Shown: positions 12,149 through 23,191 of the stretch, one piece after another
Numbering within the stretch: position 1 is the stretch's first letter
Layout of the letters: each line of letters starts with the position of its first letter
Source: Enoplolaimus lenunculus
Taxonomy: Eukaryota; Nematoda; Enoplea; Enoplida; Thoracostomopsidae
DNA: 64,000 nt
NCBI GenBank assembly: GCA_030248215.1
Contig: JASANG010001712.1
Coordinates: forward strand, 103,568 to 167,567
Direction of reading: 5' to 3'
Position numbers and translations under genes: made by a program
The notes under the pieces: model-generated
Told to the model about the DNA's origin: nothing
Seen by the model: the letters and a program-made list of their open reading frames with translations, nothing else
Databases searched by the model: none

Positions 12149-12617
12149 GTCTCAATCGTTTATGAAACATACTCTTAAATTTAACACATTTAAGTGTTAA
12201 AAATTTCAGACATATTTCAGAAAAATTTCAGAAACTATTAATGTCTTGCATTGAAGACATATAAGTCTGGACTCTAGATTAAAAAGACGTAATTGCATTG
12301 AATTTAACTAGATATTTCTTGAATATCAGAAAATGTTTTTTGTGTGTAGTTGTTTGAGTTGTCTCGTAAACAAAAAGTGTTGTCTCAATCTTTTATGAAA
12401 CATACTCTTAAATTTAAGACATTTAAGCGGTAAAAATTTCAGACATATTTCAGAAAAATTTCAGAAACAATTAATGTCTTGCATTGAAGACATATATTAA
12501 GTCTGGACTCTAGATAAAAAAGACATAATTGCATTGAATTTAACAAAATATTTCTTGAATATCAGAAAATGTTTTTTGTGTGTAGTTGTTTGAGTTGTTC
12601 CGTAAACCAAAAAGTAT
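12149..12617. repeat. direct tandem duplication, period 232 bp
   Basis: Unit 1 at 12149-12380 and unit 2 at 12381-12617 both start TGTCTCAATC and end near GTAAACAAAAAGT. They differ at few positions, so the duplication is fairly recent. The unit contains degenerate inverted words built on AGACAT/ATGTCT and TTTCAGA. Confidence 0.8.
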
Positions 12618-12931
12618 TTTCGTTTACGACGCAGTTTCTAAGAGAAGCAAATGTGTTCAGTACGCGATATGCTAATTGCTAAATTGCATAGGTAAATGAA
12701 GAACATTCTACGCTTCCGGTTATTTTAGTCTCTTCTTGTAGTCCTTTTCTGCAAGCCGGTGCCTGGAGTAAACTATTTGAAGACGCCGCTAAACATAAGA
12801 GGTATCTAATATGGCTAGAAACATTCGTATTTGATCACTGTAACTGTGAACCCATTTAGACTTTGACCATATATTATGTTTTCGGCATTGTCACTTTATA
12901 CCTAAACAGTCTTTATATGATTCAATTGTTC

Positions 12932-13135
12932 GGCTAATGTAAAGAACAGGGGCGGAACAGTATTATACGCATATACCTAGGCCTAAGCCTACGCCTAAGC
13001 CTAAGCGTAAAGAATGACATATTCCGAAGCCTAAGCCTAAGCAGAAGCCCAAGCCAAGTAAAAAACTGTCTTATGCTTAAGCTTAGTCTTTTCTAGTCAG
13101 CAGAAACACGTCATGCCCCTGATCTTTACATGGAC
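12932..13135. repeat. TTAGGC-bearing MITE, GGGGCGGAAC end type
   Basis: Left GGCTAATGTAAAGAACAGGG, right GCCCCTGATCTTTACATGGACC; inside CCTAAG-like runs (CCTAAGCCTACGCCTAAGCC). Confidence 0.8.
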
Positions 13136-13296
13136 CAATTGTTCTAATGTAAACAGAACACCAACCGTCAAAGTTGTATACTTTTGGCTTGAGATGGTTA
13201 CAGAATAATGCCAAGCGCAATAATTCTGCAATATATATCATAGTTGCAAATAATAAACAGTTACGTAAATACGTAATTATCTGGACATCATGGCAC

Positions 13297-13446
13297 GCCC
13301 GTAGCCAGCTCACCTTGAAAGTGGGGCTACACATTTTTCAGGACAGGCATTCAAGGGTTTTCAATGAATTACAAGCAAGGTAGAAAACTTTCTAGAGGGG
13401 CCAAAATTTTTCCACGGGTTGCTGAGCCTTCCCTTGGCTACGGGCG
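13297..13446. repeat. MITE-like repeat, CCCGTAGCCAGC family
   Basis: Starts GCCCGTAGCCAGCTCACCTT and ends TTGGCTACGGGCG, inverted ends. Related copies: 22640-22800 (reversed), 29633-29751, 42268-42420 (reversed), 43015-43128 and 47490-47640. Confidence 0.65.
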
Positions 13447-13855
13447 CGCAGCATGGTTATTTTTTATGGCATTAGAATGCTGAATCGAAATATGTTTTGC
13501 TTGGATGATGCAGTGTTTTTTAGTTCAAAAGCAAAGACAGTAGCCGGTTCGCCCAAAACAGATCTCGAACAAGGTTGTAAGAGCGATTTGACAGGATTTC
13601 AGTGTTAAGCTAATAGGGACACGGCTATAACTGGGCCACTGGATTTGGACTTAAACCACGGAAACAAAGTTTGTAAAAACCAATCAGAATTTACTATTTT
13701 TGTTTATGTTTACAAAATATATTATACTTAGCATAAGAAGTACGTAAGTAAAGCTTAAAATTAAAACCAAATAAAGTTGAGTTCGAAACTTTAAAGCGTA
13801 TTTAAGTTTTGAAAGTAACATTCCAAAGTATAACCTTGCATTATATTATAAAAGA

Positions 13856-14168
13856 TTAGTACAAAACCAAAAAAACAAGAAAACACCAACCCCAAACGCT
13901 CAGGCTGAGCAAGGCAAAAGACAAAATCAACGAAAAAAAAGGGAGAAAACAAAAAAACCCAACCAAAAAAAAGACCGACAGCCAAAAAAACAGCCCAACA
14001 TCTAACCACAAAACAAAAAAACCACCCAAAAGAAAAAACAAAAACAAGAAAAACAAGCAAACAAAAAAACCCCCCCCCCCCCCACACCAAACAAAAAAAC
14101 AAAAAAAACACACCCCCAAAACCCCAAACACACACCCCAAACAACAAAAAAAACACCCCAAAAAAACA

Positions 14169-14200
<32 letters not shown>
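13856..14200. other. A/C-only noise-like tract
   Basis: About 345 bases made almost wholly of A with runs of C: a 14-base C run at about 14070-14083, a run of about 37 A at 14163-14199 and scattered CAAAAAAC words. No repeat unit is visible. It lies in or after the last readable intron of the PAM2 gene. May be a sequencing or assembly artefact rather than real DNA. Confidence 0.6.
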
Positions 14201-14220
14201 AAAACTATAAGGTAGGTTAC

Positions 14221-15370
14221 CCTGGATCGAAAGTCCTTGCCACCCATCCTTGGCGGGTACTCCTTATGGTTTGATCGAGGTTGGCTACTGTGTCTAGTTA
14301 TGCTACTCCGCCCGATCACGTCCGGGATGGGTTTCCCATCTCGGGCTCGCAATGTATACACCATCTGAACGCAAACATTTATCGCTACCGGATCGTTGAG
14401 AAAAATGTCGCATAGAATTCCATTAGATAAAAGTTCCTCGCCGGCTGCAAGCCGGCGAACGCCGTTGCAACACAGATTATCCCGAAAAAGATTTGGGGCT
14501 AGGAGACTCTTATCCTCGCGCATTCCTGCCCCCAGGTAAAATTTCTGACCACCGTGGCAAAATTGCATTGACCATCCGGTGAGCAGGAAAAATTCGAAGT
14601 GCGGGGAAAAATAAATTCTTGGTAAAAAGGAGTTGGTCAAAAAGGAAAAAGAAAAATGGGGACCCGCACCGCCTATTTCTAAGGCTGTAGAAATTTTTAC
14701 TATACGCAATAATCATTCAATACTCAGCACTCAAAAAATCACCCGGGAAAAAGAAAAAGGAAAAAGGAAAAAGAAAAATATCCACCTCCGGTCCGGACAC
14801 AATAACAAATTCCGACCCGGGCTTGCTCGGTAGCGACCCGCGCAAGTCTGGGTCCGAAATAACAGAAATATTCCCGTCCTGCGGGAATCCAACAAAAACA
14901 ATGGCACCAATTCGGTAAAACAATAATCTCAGAGTCAGTACTGAAACAGAATTTCCAAACAACTCAAAAATCATAGGGGCTAACATCCCTTATCAAATCG
15001 GACACCTTTGGTTTATTATGAAGTTATAACCCAGTATTACATTATGCATTATTCAATATATCTATGTCATGTTTAAACATTGAGCCATACCTAATGTTCC
15101 TAGGTTTCTACCTACAGACTTGACCAAAACATGGCTCTTTACCTGTTCCGCCTCACGCCGTAGCGTGGTTTCCCAAGCTGCTACTTCGTCCCGAGCCGGG
15201 GGACTTGCCGCCCACCGGCCCCCTTCCGGTGTCGCCGGACGAAACTCTTCCGCGAGCGGATTTAATCGAGCTAACGTTCTAGGTGACACGGGAATGGTTT
15301 CCGATGTTGAAGACGCGGATTTCGTTGGGGGAGGAGTTCGCGGCGGACTGTCTCGAGTACTTTGGTCCAT
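14221..15370 (-). CDS. PAM2-motif (PABP-binding) protein, 5' coding exons
   Basis: Three minus-strand exons, all phase 0: 15370-15143 (ATG, 76 codons), 14878-14786 (31 codons) and 14544-14221 (108 codons, acceptor less certain). Donors are GTAAAG, GTGGAT and GTAACC. Exon 1 encodes a Pro/Ser/Thr-rich N-terminus and LARLNPLAEEFRPATPE (residues about 33-49), matching the PAM2 consensus (Leu-Asn-Pro-x-Ala-x-x-Phe-x-Pro) that binds the MLLE domain of cytoplasmic poly(A)-binding protein. Known carriers include ataxin-2, PAIP1/2, Tob, PAN3 and GW182. The later exons match none of these that I can recall. Inferred role: mRNA translation or decay control. Codons are GC-richer than in neighbouring genes. 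Downstream exons are hidden by or beyond the A/C tract at 13856-14200. Confidence 0.6.
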
Positions 15371-15399
15371 GTTTGAGCCAAGTCCGATAGTTTTGTTTC

Positions 15400-16436
15400 C
15401 GGAATAAAAACTTGAATGATATCGATGTTATTAGTAGGTAAATTGCATCAGTTAAATAAGCGCGAACTATTGAGCGCGTAGTATAATTTATATCGTAGTT
15501 AATCTGAATGCAATTGGGTTAAAACCACGGTTGAGTCGAGCTAGACTCAACCGGAGTCTAACCCAACTCGAAATCGCGGTCGCGAATAGCTTTCCGCCTA
15601 AATGCACTCATCGAGAAATTTCAATCAGAAAAACATGTACAGCCACCCGTACCGGAATAGCCCGTACGGCGCTTGTACCGGCCACCCCGGTACGAGCGCA
15701 AATTTTCACCAAAAGAAATAAAACATAAACTACCAGTTCACCATGAAAACCAAATCAACCTTCAAACTCCACATTTGCTTAACAGCAGCAAGTTACAAAA
15801 AAACTAGATATTCCTCCATCAGAACTTTTAAAATCCACCAATAAAATGCAACATAGTTAGAAAACACCACAAAATTTTTCAAGCCAAGTAAAACGCACAC
15901 AACTCCTAGCTAGCTAACTTTATTCAACACAACTCGGAATTTTAAACTTGATCTCAATTTCCCCCAAATTCTGGCCAATTCCTTCAAAATTTTAGAGAAT
16001 TCCTCGTACATCCACATTAAGAAAACTATAACAACTTATTCTAACCGTCAGAAAACTAAAATGACTACGACACAAATCTAACCGCCAAATTTAAACTCAA
16101 AACCACCTAAATCTGCAAAACAAATTCCAAGTAAGTTCAAACAACAAAGAATAACCGCCGATGAGTTCACCAAAACAATATTAACGTGAACTCAATAACA
16201 TATAACATCCTACAGGTAAGTTTCACAAATACAAACAACATACACCCCATACTTTACCCCGAAAATTCAAAATTTCAAAAATCCCAGTTTCTATCCAACT
16301 TGTAAGAGACTACACAAGCCGGCAAAAGACAGAAAAGACCGCCCCGGGCTCAAAAACACTCAAATCAAGTTCAACTCAACCTTTTCCCCTAGTTTTACTC
16401 ACCTGCGCTCTCCCTTCAGACCCCTAGATCTCAAAT
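15400..16436. other. upstream region of PAM2 gene with strong strand skew
   Basis: Non-coding stretch before the PAM2 start codon. From about 15720 to 16400 C outnumbers G two- to three-fold on the plus strand, so the transcript strand of the PAM2 gene would be G-rich. It probably holds the promoter and 5' leader. No TATA box or other site is convincing. Confidence 0.4.
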
Positions 16437-16599
16437 TTGAAACCACCAAATCTCACGCCTACGGAGTACTACACCCAGGGGTCACACACTTGGATCCCCC
16501 AGGTGAATACCCCGCTACGGCTCCAAAAACATTTCCACCGGTGGTTTTCCAACCCGACACGCTCAAATTTCGTGTCTCTCGGGTTTCCCCAGAAAATTT

Positions 16600-16678
16600 C
16601 AACTCAGCGGAGTCACGGATCCAGTGGTATCCCTACATACACCTGTAGTCAATTTGACTCACCATTTTTTGCAATGTA
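16600..16678. repeat. fragment of GAGTCAAATTGACTC repeat family
   Basis: Right end GTCAATTTGACTCACCATTT then TTTGCAATG matches the ends of the copies at 18302-18426 and 45127-45314. The left end is not found. Confidence 0.45.
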
Positions 16679-16888
16679 CATTTAAAACTATGCTACACAG
16701 CTCAGACCCTTTTGCGATATCTTCGATAAGACATTTTAGTATTCATGTCACGGTGTTTTGTCCTATTCGCAGTTAAATTTCGCAATCTAAAAAGATTCGC
16801 CTGTGGCAAAATTTGCCATTAACCAAGAAATCCTCAAGGTTTGTATGCGAATAATCCACATTAAACCCTGAGCGCTGTAAAGCAGCGA

Positions 16889-16920
16889 CCCATGTAAAGA
16901 TCAGGGGTGGAACGGATTTT
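16889..16920. repeat. solo end of TTAGGC-type MITE
   Basis: CCCATGTAAAGATCAGGGGTGG matches the left terminal repeat of the CGGAACG-type elements. No inner hexamers or right end follow. Confidence 0.45.
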
Positions 16921-17128
16921 TTGCTGGCTAAAATGTTTTTTCGCAAAAATTGAAACCCATTTGGTAAAAATAGGGATCAACCATAAAGGCCAGCAGACTT
17001 TCTGTCTTCCAGGGTCCAGTCCTTTTCTAAGTTGAACCAAACAGCCGTCTAAAATGTAGCAGAGAATATTTTTCCTGAAATGGTTTTTGTGCAATATTTA
17101 ATTTATATTAAACGTTCACAATGAGGTT

Positions 17129-17408
17129 TAAGCCCTATTCACACGTGCACGTTTTTACTGCGAGAATTTGCAACTCCAAATTGCGCGCAGAACTTGCATT
17201 TTTTCATCAGATAATGAGAAAGCGGATGAAATAAATTCATCGAACTTGCATTGTTATTCACTCATGTGAAGCAAATTCCTAGCTTTGATTTTTAATGAAT
17301 TATTTGCAGCAGTAAGGTTTTCGAACGCATTTTGAACAAGACTTGCAAGTACAAGTTGCAGCTGCAACTTCTCGCAGCAAAAACTTACACGTGTAAATAG
17401 GGCTTAAA
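17129..17408. repeat. piggyBac-like MITE (TTAA-GCCCTATTCACACG ends), copy 1
   Basis: TTAAGCCCTATTCACACGTG at left and CACGTGTAAATAGGGCTTAA at right form long inverted ends inside TTAA target words. The inside repeats CTTGCA, TTGCAGCTGCAA and similar palindromes. No open frame. Other copies: 32548-32750 (part), 55779-55814 (one end), 56110-56230 (part) and 56596-56874. Confidence 0.75.
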
Positions 17409-17594
17409 TCTTTTAAAATTTGCCGAAAATCGCAGGCGCGGCAGTTGCAGTTTTATCTTAAATTTGTGAAATAAAAGCTTGTTGCATGAATGCTGTACAT
17501 TTTTAGCGAATCGAACTCTGCCCACGAACCAACTGCAATTTTTATTCAAACATAAATATTTTAGCTCAAATATTTAATAAAAGGTTTACAAACT

Positions 17595-18185
17595 ATGATG
17601 CTTGCAATATTGCTAATTGCAGCTTGCGTTAATAGCGTTTCACCGCAAACAACAACAACAACAACAACAACAACATCACCAGGGGATTATGATGCACCAA
17701 CATTTCGGTCCGAAATAGAGCCTTATACGTTATTTGATTCAATATTTCTATTTTGTATGGTCAGTTTTGCAGTTATGATCACAATGATTATTGTATTCGC
17801 GTACTGTTGTCCACATCATTGCACAGAATGTGGCGCTGGCGGAACAACATCTGTTAACCATAAATGGCCAAGGTTTAATCAAGATTTAAGCTGCCGTTTA
17901 CCGTCTGGTCGAACTTTTTCTCGAGCTGAAACGCGTCAAAATAACAATTTCAATGCAAAGTATCGATGGTTTCAACGATTTTGTAAAGCATCGTTTGATG
18001 GGAACGGCGGCAAAGATCAACGGCGCAAGCGTGGGAACGAATTTGAGCATGAGAACGAAGATGAACGTGGGAACGAAGTTGAGCGTGGGAACGAAACTGA
18101 TGAATGGTTGAAATTGAAATCTGGGTCGAAATGGTGCCAGTCTGGCTGGGTTGGAAGTCTGAAACAGTTGAAGCCGCGACTTTAA
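17595..18185 (+). CDS. small single-pass membrane protein, apparently intronless, family unknown
   Basis: One open frame of 196 codons with ATG-ATG start and TAA stop. Residues 1-17 form a signal peptide (MLAILLIAACVNSVSPQ). A run of nine Thr follows, then a membrane segment at about 50-70 (SIFLFCMVSFAVMITMIIVF) and a juxtamembrane Cys-His cluster (YCCPHHCTEC) that could be palmitoylated or bind metal. The basic then acidic cytosolic tail holds imperfect repeats of RGNE-x-E (about 150-170). No homologue recognised. Splicing of the tail cannot be excluded because no strong acceptor or donor marks the end, but the frame fits a complete type I protein. The repeated tail is DNA-level repeat too (GTGGGAACGAA units). 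Confidence 0.6.
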   Translation: MMLAILLIAACVNSVSPQTTTTTTTTTSPGDYDAPTFRSEIEPYTLFDSIFLFCMVSFAVMITMIIVFAYCCPHHCTECGAGGTTSVNHKWPRFNQDLSCRLPSGRTFSRAETRQNNNFNAKYRWFQRFCKASFDGNGGKDQRRKRGNEFEHENEDERGNEVERGNETDEWLKLKSGSKWCQSGWVGSLKQLKPRL

Positions 18186-18301
18186 AATCGAACTTCAAGC
18201 GTTCGTTTGTGGAATATCAAAGAAGCAGAACGATGCTAAATGGTTCATTGTAACCTGGTTTACAGAAGCTTATATATACATACGGAAAGAATTTCGTAGT
18301 A

Positions 18302-18426
18302 CACTGCAAAATAATGGTGAGTCAAATTGACTCTTTCCGAAATAGGCTCTACGGGACTACACAAATTGAGTCAAATTTGACTCCGCCAGAGTCAAAGAGA
18401 GAGTCAATTTGACTATTTTTGCAGTG
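18302..18426. repeat. MITE-like repeat, GAGTCAAATTGACTC family
   Basis: CACTGCAAAATAATGGTGAG at left and TTTTTGCAGTG at right, with inner inverted words GAGTCAAATTTGACTC. A fuller copy is at 45127-45314. Lies just after the small membrane protein gene. Confidence 0.7.
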
Positions 18427-18779
18427 AACAGCCTGCAAATCTTATATAAATCGCCTTTTACGGATCAAGTCCCTGTGAAATGCATAGACATAAAGCTTTT
18501 TACGACGACGTGAAATATTCTCAAATGTGTATAGCACCAATTTCCAGTTTAATTTTTGCATAACTGAACCATATTTATTGAACTGCAGTTCAAGTTTCAT
18601 ACTCAAAAACTTTGCTATTTGTAGCTATGTAGTTTTGTTGTATTCCTCTTCGCAAATCACCGTTTAGATGCTATGGTCCTTTGAGAATACGGGTTCGATA
18701 ATCAGGTAAAGTCTTTTGAGGATTTGCAATTTAAGCCAGCAGTTTATGGCTAAGGTTGACAAATTTTATTCCGAACTTG

Positions 18780-18960
18780 TGTTTGTGTTTATAAAAAGCT
18801 GCGTATAAAACAGATAGTAAAGAATAACGGAAACGGAAACAAATAGCAAAATAACGAAAACGAAAGCGGAAATGGAATACGGATATTGCAGTATAAAAGT
18901 TTCAAAAATGATTTATTTTTATGTCAACACAATTGAGGCATGCAAACATTCACTTGGATC
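18780..18960. repeat. dispersed repeat, GGAAACGGAAAC family
   Basis: Contains AACGGAAACGGAAACAAA and later TGTCAACACAATTGAGG. The reverse complement of this order appears at about 41400-41585, and part of it at 35160-35440. Confidence 0.45.
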
Positions 18961-19329
18961 AGGGAGATTTTTAAGGAAAAATAGCGGATGCACCGAAATT
19001 TTGTCCAATACATAGCACAGGGCACAGGGGCTTCTCATTTTCCAAGGTGAAAAGCTTATGACCTGGAGTGCAGTGCAGCCAGTCCTGTATGACAGCTAAG
19101 AATTTCGCTGGCTTGGTAGGCAAAATCACACGCATAATTTTGGCTGGGAAAACCGGAAAAGTTGAAAATTTAGATGTCTGAATAGGTTTAGGCAAGGTTT
19201 GAAACCAGAAATGTGTAAAAGTTAAACGTATAGGTTTTCTATACGTCTGGTAGTGTAGAAATTGTTTGGTTGCTTTGTTTGAAAAATTGGGATGTGTTGG
19301 TCGCGATTTGTCTTATTAAACGTGAAAGA

Positions 19330-19690
19330 TTGCGGCGGGGGTATGGTTTAGTTTTCCATTAGAAACCCAGAGAAAATCATAGGCGTTTAAATTTTCCACT
19401 TGTCTTCCAAGCAAAATCTTCTTACAAATTTTCCTATACATTACCAGGGAAAACCTATACGTTTAAAAGTTTCATCCTTTTCCAAAAAACCTATGGCTCA
19501 AATTTTCTCTAGGAACCCAGGCGTAATCTAAGCGTTTAAATTTTCCACTTTTCCCATTTTCCAAATAAGCTTTATACTTACAGACTTTCCCTACCAAACC
19601 AGGAAACATTCAGGCTTATGAATTTTTTCCACTTTTCCAGTTTTCCTACGAAAACTTACGCTTGTGATTTTTTACTACCAAAACAACGGA
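19330..19690. repeat. degenerate minisatellite
   Basis: About four or five poorly conserved units, each with a variant of CGTTTAAATTTTCCACTTTTCC, CCAGG and a CCTA-like word. Units average about 70-80 bases. No coding frame. Confidence 0.5.
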
Positions 19691-20506
19691 GTTCCTAGTC
19701 GTCATACAGGAGTGGCTGCGCTGCACTCCTGCTCATAAGTTTTTCACCGTGGAAAATCAGAAGCACCTGTGTTACACAAAGGTCGAAATTTTTAAGATTT
19801 TGGATGAATTTCGTAATTTTTACAATATATCTAAAACAATATTGCAGCATATCTGTAACGAAACACTTTAGTGTAATTTCCTGTATTTGTATACCGGAAA
19901 CGTACACGTCATTTTATCTCAAAACGAAAACGGATATCCAGTTCCACCCCGCTAAAACTAAAGTTTGCTTTTTTTTGTTTTTCGACACAGGAAATACGGT
20001 TTTGAATACAATTTTAAGAAAATAACAAAGTGCGTGGGGGGGAAGAGACCGCTTTATCAATATTAAGAAACAGCTGTTGTTTAAAAGAAAGAAAAATATT
20101 TTTGTTTTTATTGGCAAACGAATAACTTGACCCTAATCAGTGAAATTTAATCTATTATATGTGATTCTCAATCGTTTATATTTCAGCTGATATTTATTAT
20201 TGATTAGCTTGAAAATGTGTCAAAATATTTAGCAGAAATTTTGTGTAAATAGTCAATTTAAATGATTTTGAGATAAAAGTCGCGAAAAGTAAGAAAAACG
20301 AATAATAAAATGTAGGGGATGATGACGTTTTGAAATTGCATATTTGTATTTTTCGCTTTTGCGTCGTAAAAATTGTAACATTTTATCAATACAATTTCAA
20401 AACTATTAATTGTCAGAGAGTAAAGTAACTTAAAACTTATCAATAATTATTTTCCTGAGTTTTAAAACGTTCTGACGGTAACGACGTCTTGTTATGCAAG
20501 TTTCAC

Positions 20507-20684
20507 GGTCCATGTTACTTTTAGGGCCGTCTCGGTTTCAGGTGGATCTCTAAAAGAGTAGCCTTATAGACTACATTTTTTGCTTAGGATTAGACTTAGG
20601 CTTACGCTTAGGAATACGCTTTTGCAACGCTTAGGCTTAGGAATACGCTTTATCAACTGTTATGGCTCTAAAAGTAACATTGGC
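20507..20684. repeat. TTAGGC-bearing MITE, TTACTTTTAGGGCC end type
   Basis: GGTCCATGTTACTTTTAGGG at left and GGCTCTAAAAGTAACATTGG at right; inner TTAGGCTTACGCTTAGGAAT runs. This terminal repeat differs from the CGGAACG type although the core is alike. Confidence 0.8.
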
Positions 20685-20950
20685 TTTTTCACAATATCAT
20701 GCGTACACCAGGTGACTTTTGAGAGGGTAGTGTGCAGCGCACTGAAGCGTTTTTTGGCTTCAGTACGCTATAGGTGAAGCTAACTTTTCGATATAAGCAA
20801 ACTTTAATTGATTGAAAAATTTAAATACAACCAAATTTTTGAAATTTTGACAGTTGCTCGAAATGTTACAAAAGTGAAACCGAATTTGCGGAATTGCGTG
20901 TTAAATTCGGAAAATTGTAGCTTGTGGTTGAAAGCTTACACTGAGCATAC

Positions 20951-21197
20951 ACACAAAATAGTATTTCTGAATTTATTCAGAAAAGTGTTTTCTGTGGCAA
21001 ACCTGAAAAGTTTTGCTGATATTTAAGACAATTTTTCTTAAAATAACTGGAAAATGTTTATTTTCAGACTTTATTTCAAAACGTTTTTTGAAAACATTTC
21101 TGCTATAACAGAAATACTTTTCAAGTGCACCTTGCTAATCATATTTCTCAAATGTAAGAAATTTTTTCTTAAATATCAGAAATATTATTTTGAGTGT
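20951..21197. repeat. MITE-like repeat, ACACAAAATA ends
   Basis: ACACAAAATAGTATTTCTGA at left and TCAGAAATATTATTTTGAGT at right are inverted. The inside is AT-rich with CAGAAA/TTTCTG palindromes. Confidence 0.65.
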
Positions 21198-21396
21198 AGA
21201 AACAGTGTAAAAATAATGAAAATATTGATACCTGTTCAGTTTTAATCATTGAAACATTTGCAAAACCATAAAAATATTCAGCACTAAAAATTACGTTTCT
21301 GACGGAAAATTCTATTCCGGTTCCGGTTTTTTATTATGACAAAATAGTATATTTCGGTGGGCGGGTTGGTATGTTTGATTCTTGCACAACATATAT

Positions 21397-21550
21397 GGCT
21401 AATGTTACTTTAAGGGCGTAATAGTAGATTAAGCGTAATCCGAAGCCTAAGCCTAAGCCTAAGCCTAAGCAAAAAAATGTAATCTAGAATCGAAACCTAC
21501 TCTTTTATGGACCCACCAGCATCCTGGACGCCCATTAAAGTAACATGGGC
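21397..21550. repeat. TTAGGC-bearing MITE, TTACTTTAAGGGCG end type
   Basis: GGCTAATGTTACTTTAAGGG at left, CCATTAAAGTAACATGGGC at right; inside four perfect CCTAAG units (21446-21472). Confidence 0.85.
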
Positions 21551-21862
21551 AACATATATAATAACTCTTGTTAGGATTTCGATTTTTTACTATTATAGAT
21601 TTACTCGGAAAACGGAAACGTGTGTTTTTAAGTATTTCTTCAGCGGGTTGATTTAAATCTTCAAAGTTTAGTGAACGCAAAATAAGTAATTTTTTCATAT
21701 AGAATCTTAGTTTATACTATTGTTTGTATTAAATAAAAGTAAACAAATTTCAATTGCAATTGTGAGAGACTTCGCCCCCAAAACCATTCAGACCCCTTAA
21801 ATATAATTTTCTGTGGACGCCTCTCTGCAGATTATGCTACAGCCTGTAACAGTGCCTTTTTA

Positions 21863-22014
21863 GGCCAATGTAAAGATCAGGGCCGTAAAACAGTAATTAG
21901 AAGCATATTTCTAAGCATAAGCCTAATCGTAATTGTATATAAAAGGATAATTCTATATCTTGGTCTAAACTTTAGCCCAAGCCTAAAAACGGTCCGCACC
22001 TGATTCATATGGAC
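21863..22014. repeat. TTAGGC-type MITE, decayed copy
   Basis: GGCCAATGTAAAGATCAGGG at left and CCTGATTCATATGGAC at right; the inner hexamers are much diverged. Confidence 0.65.
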
Positions 22015-22975
22015 ATTTTTTTGAGTTTTTCCAAAATTTTGTGAAATATTTAGTCCCAATCCACTTTTCTATACAATTCCTGTCCTGGTGCTTTTCCGCA
22101 TTCCTCGACTTTCAAGTTCCAACTGTATTTTTGCCTAATTAACCTACACCGTCAACTACGGTTTAGAGGTTTCTTGGTTCAAAATTTGAGTCGACTAAAG
22201 TTAATTTTTGCCACTTCACAATACAAAATCTAACGAAAAAAATATTTTGATTCTTACTACCGTTTTCTGACGCATGGGCATTGAGATGGACCCTGATAGA
22301 TCCAAAGTGGCTTAAATATATTGATATCAATCTTGAATTGAATATTTTCTTTACTGAGTGGACATCATACTACTCGAACATTACAAACAAAATATTTACA
22401 TAGAGAGATAGGATCCTTGTCTTTAATGGGCAATTGCAGAAGTGCATATATGACGTTTGCAGTATGCAAGGTGAGTTAATATTTGCAGCTTAAAATCACT
22501 TTTATGGTGCACAACGCTTTTATGTGCTTAGCTGCGTAAACAAATAGTCGTGGACGGCAGTTAACAAACGGAATTTTTAGGACTGTGGAGTGATTATAGT
22601 GAGCCTTACTAGCAGATCCCAGGAGGGGCTAAATTGGTCTGGGGTCGAGCTCGTAGCCAAGATGGGCCACGGAGACTCAGCCCTCATGTTTGGTGATCGT
22701 TAGAAAAACTTGCTTGTATGTCAACGAGAACACTTGTATGCCCTTCTAAAAAGATTTTTGGCCCCCTTATCAAGGTGAGCTGGCTATACGGCCTTGGCTG
22801 GGCCCTTATACAACGATTAAAAATTAAATATTTTTCGTAACATTTTGTACTCAAATTGCGTTTGGCTTCTTGATCGCTTTGTTTAAAAAGCTTTTCAGTA
22901 TCGGGCGGCTTTCTCGAGTACGAACTTATGGATCCTGACTGATTTTATGATTAGAGTAGAAATCCTGAGAAACTT
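22015..22975. other. gene-poor spacer with one CCCGTAGCCAGC-family fragment
   Basis: No exon recognised. A reversed copy of the CCCGTAGCCAGC family (GGTGAGCTGGCTATACGG at its right end) covers about 22640-22800. Confidence 0.4.
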
Positions 22976-22978
22976 TGA

Positions 22979-23191
22979 CCAATGTAACGAACAGCGTCGA
23001 AACAGTGTTATAAGCATACTCCTAAGACTAAGCCTAAGTCAAAGTCTTAGGTCTAAGCGTAAGATTGAGTTTACCCTAAACCTAAGCCTAAGCCTGAACC
23101 TAAGACAAGCAAAAAATTAGCCTAAAACTTACGCTTACTCTTTTCTTGTCCCACAGAAAAACATTCCGCCCCTGATCTTTACATTTTGGCC
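22979..23191. repeat. TTAGGC-bearing MITE, CGGAACG end type
   Basis: Left CCAATGTAACGAACAGCG, right CCGCCCCTGATCTTTACATT; inside CCTAAGCCTAAGCC and variants. Confidence 0.8.

Noticed and set aside
13791-14171. Minus-strand Phe/Gly/Val-rich frames
   Set aside because: Read through the A/C-only tract; not coding.
21397-21550. True telomere or chromosome-fusion point
   Set aside because: The hexamer arrays are short, degenerate and always inside inverted terminal repeats; they are dispersed elements.
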